Shown: one piece after another, positions 4,230 through 5,842 of the stretch
Layout of the letters: the number at the start of each line of letters is the position of its first letter
How positions within the stretch are numbered: position 1 is the first letter of the stretch
From: Dehalococcoidia bacterium
Lineage (GTDB): Bacteria; Chloroflexota; Dehalococcoidia; SAR202; UBA11138
Length of the DNA: 5,842 bases
Direction of reading: 5' to 3'
Assembly (NCBI GenBank): GCA_012270625.1
Contig: JAAXHZ010000157.1
Span: 1 to 5,842 of the forward strand
The notes under the pieces: generated by a model
Databases searched by the model: none
The model's input: the letters and a program-made list of their open reading frames with translations, nothing else
What the model was told of the DNA's origin: nothing
Made by a program: the position numbers and the translations under genes

Positions 4230-5741
4230 TTATCTGATGAGCATGAAGGAAGAGAGTGGCATACATACGATGCGGGGATCATCAACCGTGCCAGCGTCAT
4301 CTTGAGTGATCAATACACCAAATGAGGCGTTATTTACCGACTTTTCAATAAATGACCGAATCCCAAGCGTATCTTGTAAAGGGTCTATTCTGCGCCGGTA
4401 TTTGATCTCTACGGGCAGACGTTTGTATCCGATCGTGAGAACAAAGTCAACTTCACGATCCAGACCTCTTTCAGGGAAATGAGAGATATCCAAACCAGTA
4501 ATCGTGGAAGCTACTGAGCCAAAGATACTCTCAGCAATACGGCCCGCGATGGTTGAGAGTTCAGGGCGTTCAGCTAGTGCTTGCGGCGTTAGTGGAATCT
4601 GCTCCTGAAGCCAGCTTGCGCGTAATCCGTGATCGACCAGACAGAGTTTGGAACTCCCTCGCTTCCTCTTGAGCCTTATCTCGAGGGGCGGAATCAATCT
4701 GAGCAAGAGTGTGTCGCCGAGAAACCTTAAGTATGAAGTTACGCGCTGACCGCTGATGTTGGCACTGAGGGACAGGCGTGTCTCCTCAGCGAGAGTCGAT
4801 ACCGTCGGCGTTTGACCAGCATAACGACAAGTCAGCCGAAATAACTCTTCTAATAGTTGAGGGTCTCTCTTCCTTCCACGCTCACCGAGACGAAGATCGT
4901 GCTGAATTACGCGCTTGATGACTGTTTCATTCAACTGGTCCGCAAGTAGATGCCAGTTGACATCCTTGCGGTTGTGGACAAGGGGATAACCTCCTCTTTC
5001 GGAGAAGTGGCCAAACGCCTCATCCCTAAACTTTTCATTGGTTTGTCCATGGGCGCGCAATTCCAACCAGAAATCTTTCTCCAATAGAGGACTTAATCCG
5101 TTATCGGGCAAAAATGGGTTAGGTGGAGATAGTTCTCGCAGTGCACCGATTTCAGTAAGTGACAGCACTCCCGCTTCGACTGTGCTTATACGACCTGCTA
5201 GACTATCCCTGCCTCTTTCGATCCTCAGCGCGGAACTCCCTGTTACTACAACCTTTACAGATGAGTTGTCTACCAGAAACTTAAGCTGAGCACTCCAGCG
5301 ATCGAGATTTTGAACTTCGTCAAAGAAGAGATATGCTGTCTGGCCTTCTCCCGCAAGTGCATTGAAGCGCCCTGACGTAATTTGGCGCTCGAACCAATCA
5401 GAGATACGTAGAATCGGTTCTTTCAATCTCTTTAATGAGTCCAATTCATCGAATTGGACTCTCAGGATACTCGTAGGGGGCACACCTTCATCTAACAAGT
5501 CTGAAATGATTTGATACTGCGCCGTCGTCTTTCCTACTTGACGCGGTCCTCTCACTACTACGATTGGGGCAAGGCCTGCTTCCAGCCGACGGCGTATTTG
5601 CCCCACTAGATGACGGCGCATACTAGGTTGTGGAGGCATAGGAGCGTCTTCCCACCATGGATTGAGACGTCGCAAGTCGTCCACAAGCTGTGGTGATAGC
5701 CCACCATCGATAAAGAGAGGTCTCTGGCTTTGGCCTATCAC
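4230..5741 (-). CDS. AAA_14-DUF4143 family ATPase with C-terminal PD-(D/E)XK-like motif
   Basis: This gene encodes 503 residues from a GTG start. Upstream on the minus strand CAGGTAGGATC gives an acceptable SD (AGGT, 6 bases away). The AAA_14 ATPase domain holds Walker A GPRQVGKT (65-72), Walker B YLFFDE (137-142) followed by VQNLDRW, the sensor-like VTGSS (166-170) and the family's GRDSLAGR (177-184). A middle region of about 250-350 is helical, as in DUF4143 proteins. Near the C-terminus, EVD (430-432) and EIK (445-447) form a PD-(D/E)XK-like core. The length is somewhat above the 380-450 residues common for the family. These are widespread, poorly characterised ATPases, often accessory in genomes. 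All ATP-binding motifs are intact, so it is not a pseudogene. It is convergent to the plus-strand genes and much poorer in GC (22 of 60 bases in 4321-4380 against 43 of 60 in 3181-3240), suggesting acquisition. Its function is unknown. Confidence 0.9.
   Translation of the reverse strand: MIGQSQRPLFIDGGLSPQLVDDLRRLNPWWEDAPMPPQPSMRRHLVGQIRRRLEAGLAPIVVVRGPRQVGKTTAQYQIISDLLDEGVPPTSILRVQFDELDSLKRLKEPILRISDWFERQITSGRFNALAGEGQTAYLFFDEVQNLDRWSAQLKFLVDNSSVKVVVTGSSALRIERGRDSLAGRISTVEAGVLSLTEIGALRELSPPNPFLPDNGLSPLLEKDFWLELRAHGQTNEKFRDEAFGHFSERGGYPLVHNRKDVNWHLLADQLNETVIKRVIQHDLRLGERGRKRDPQLLEELFRLTCRYAGQTPTVSTLAEETRLSLSANISGQRVTSYLRFLGDTLLLRLIPPLEIRLKRKRGSSKLCLVDHGLRASWLQEQIPLTPQALAERPELSTIAGRIAESIFGSVASTITGLDISHFPERGLDREVDFVLTIGYKRLPVEIKYRRRIDPLQDTLGIRSFIEKSVNNASFGVLITQDDAGTVDDPRIVCMPLSSFMLIR
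5437..5461. repeat. Perfect 11-bp inverted repeat inside the ATPase gene
   Basis: GAGTCCAATTC (5437-5447) and GAATTGGACTC (5451-5461) are exact reverse complements with a 3-base spacer (ATC). The repeat falls on codons 94-102 of the ATPase (RVQFDELDS). It could fold as a hairpin in mRNA or be a dyad binding site, but it may also be a chance result of the codons used. Confidence 0.6.
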
Positions 5742-5842
5742 GATCCTACCTGTAACTTCGTTCCCCTAGAGGTGGCACGACTTGGTAAGAGGATACACCC
5801 TATATGGGACATAATAGTAGGCAACCCGAGGAAACTTTAGCA
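5742..5842 (-). other. Upstream region of the ATPase gene, no gene seen
   Basis: These 101 bases precede the GTG start on the minus strand. A TATTAT and a TATAGG hexamer are present (minus-strand reading, about 50-65 bases before the start), but neither has a convincing -35 partner at 16-18 bases, so no promoter is called. No RNA gene, repeat or att-like sequence is evident. The region is cut by the window end. Confidence 0.4.

Overview
The window looks like chromosomal DNA from an uncultured, GC-rich bacterium. The DUF1800 / NHL-propeller / DUF1501 gene set fits Chloroflexota of the Dehalococcoidia/SAR202 type, though Planctomycetota and other environmental phyla also carry these families. 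The lineage is an inference and only moderately supported. No rRNA, convincing tRNA, insertion sequence, CRISPR array or replication origin is visible.

Left part (1-3648, plus strand, GC-rich): four co-directional genes that could form one transcription unit. They are the C-terminal two thirds or so of a DUF1800 protein (cut by the window start), a six-bladed NHL-repeat beta-propeller, a small one-helix membrane protein with a coiled-coil tail, and a DUF1501 protein of the alkaline phosphatase/sulfatase-like superfamily. DUF1800 and DUF1501 genes are very often neighbours and are thought to work together, but their biochemical role is not established. Here the propeller and the membrane coiled-coil gene sit between them. 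The DUF1800-NHL gap holds two copies of a GC-rich intergenic repeat. The second copy folds into a perfect hairpin and ends in the ribosome-binding region of the NHL gene.

Middle (3649-4229): a 98-codon gene for a probable dimeric alpha/beta-barrel (ABM/NIPSNAP-like) protein follows. It starts at TTG behind a strong Shine-Dalgarno site. After it comes a roughly 215-base convergent intergenic region with several hairpins.

Right part (4230-5842, minus strand, visibly lower GC): one intact gene for a 503-residue ATPase of the AAA_14 plus DUF4143 type, with Walker A, Walker B, the TGSS sensor segment and a C-terminal PD-(D/E)XK-like motif. Composition and orientation suggest an accessory, possibly acquired, gene. 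The last 100 bases are its upstream region and hold no recognisable gene.

The strongest candidates for something under-described are the DUF1800-NHL-coiled-coil-DUF1501 cluster as a unit, the heptad/hendecad stalk of the small membrane protein, the repeat that doubles as a leader for the NHL gene, and the structured convergent intergenic region. None of these proves a new system from sequence alone.
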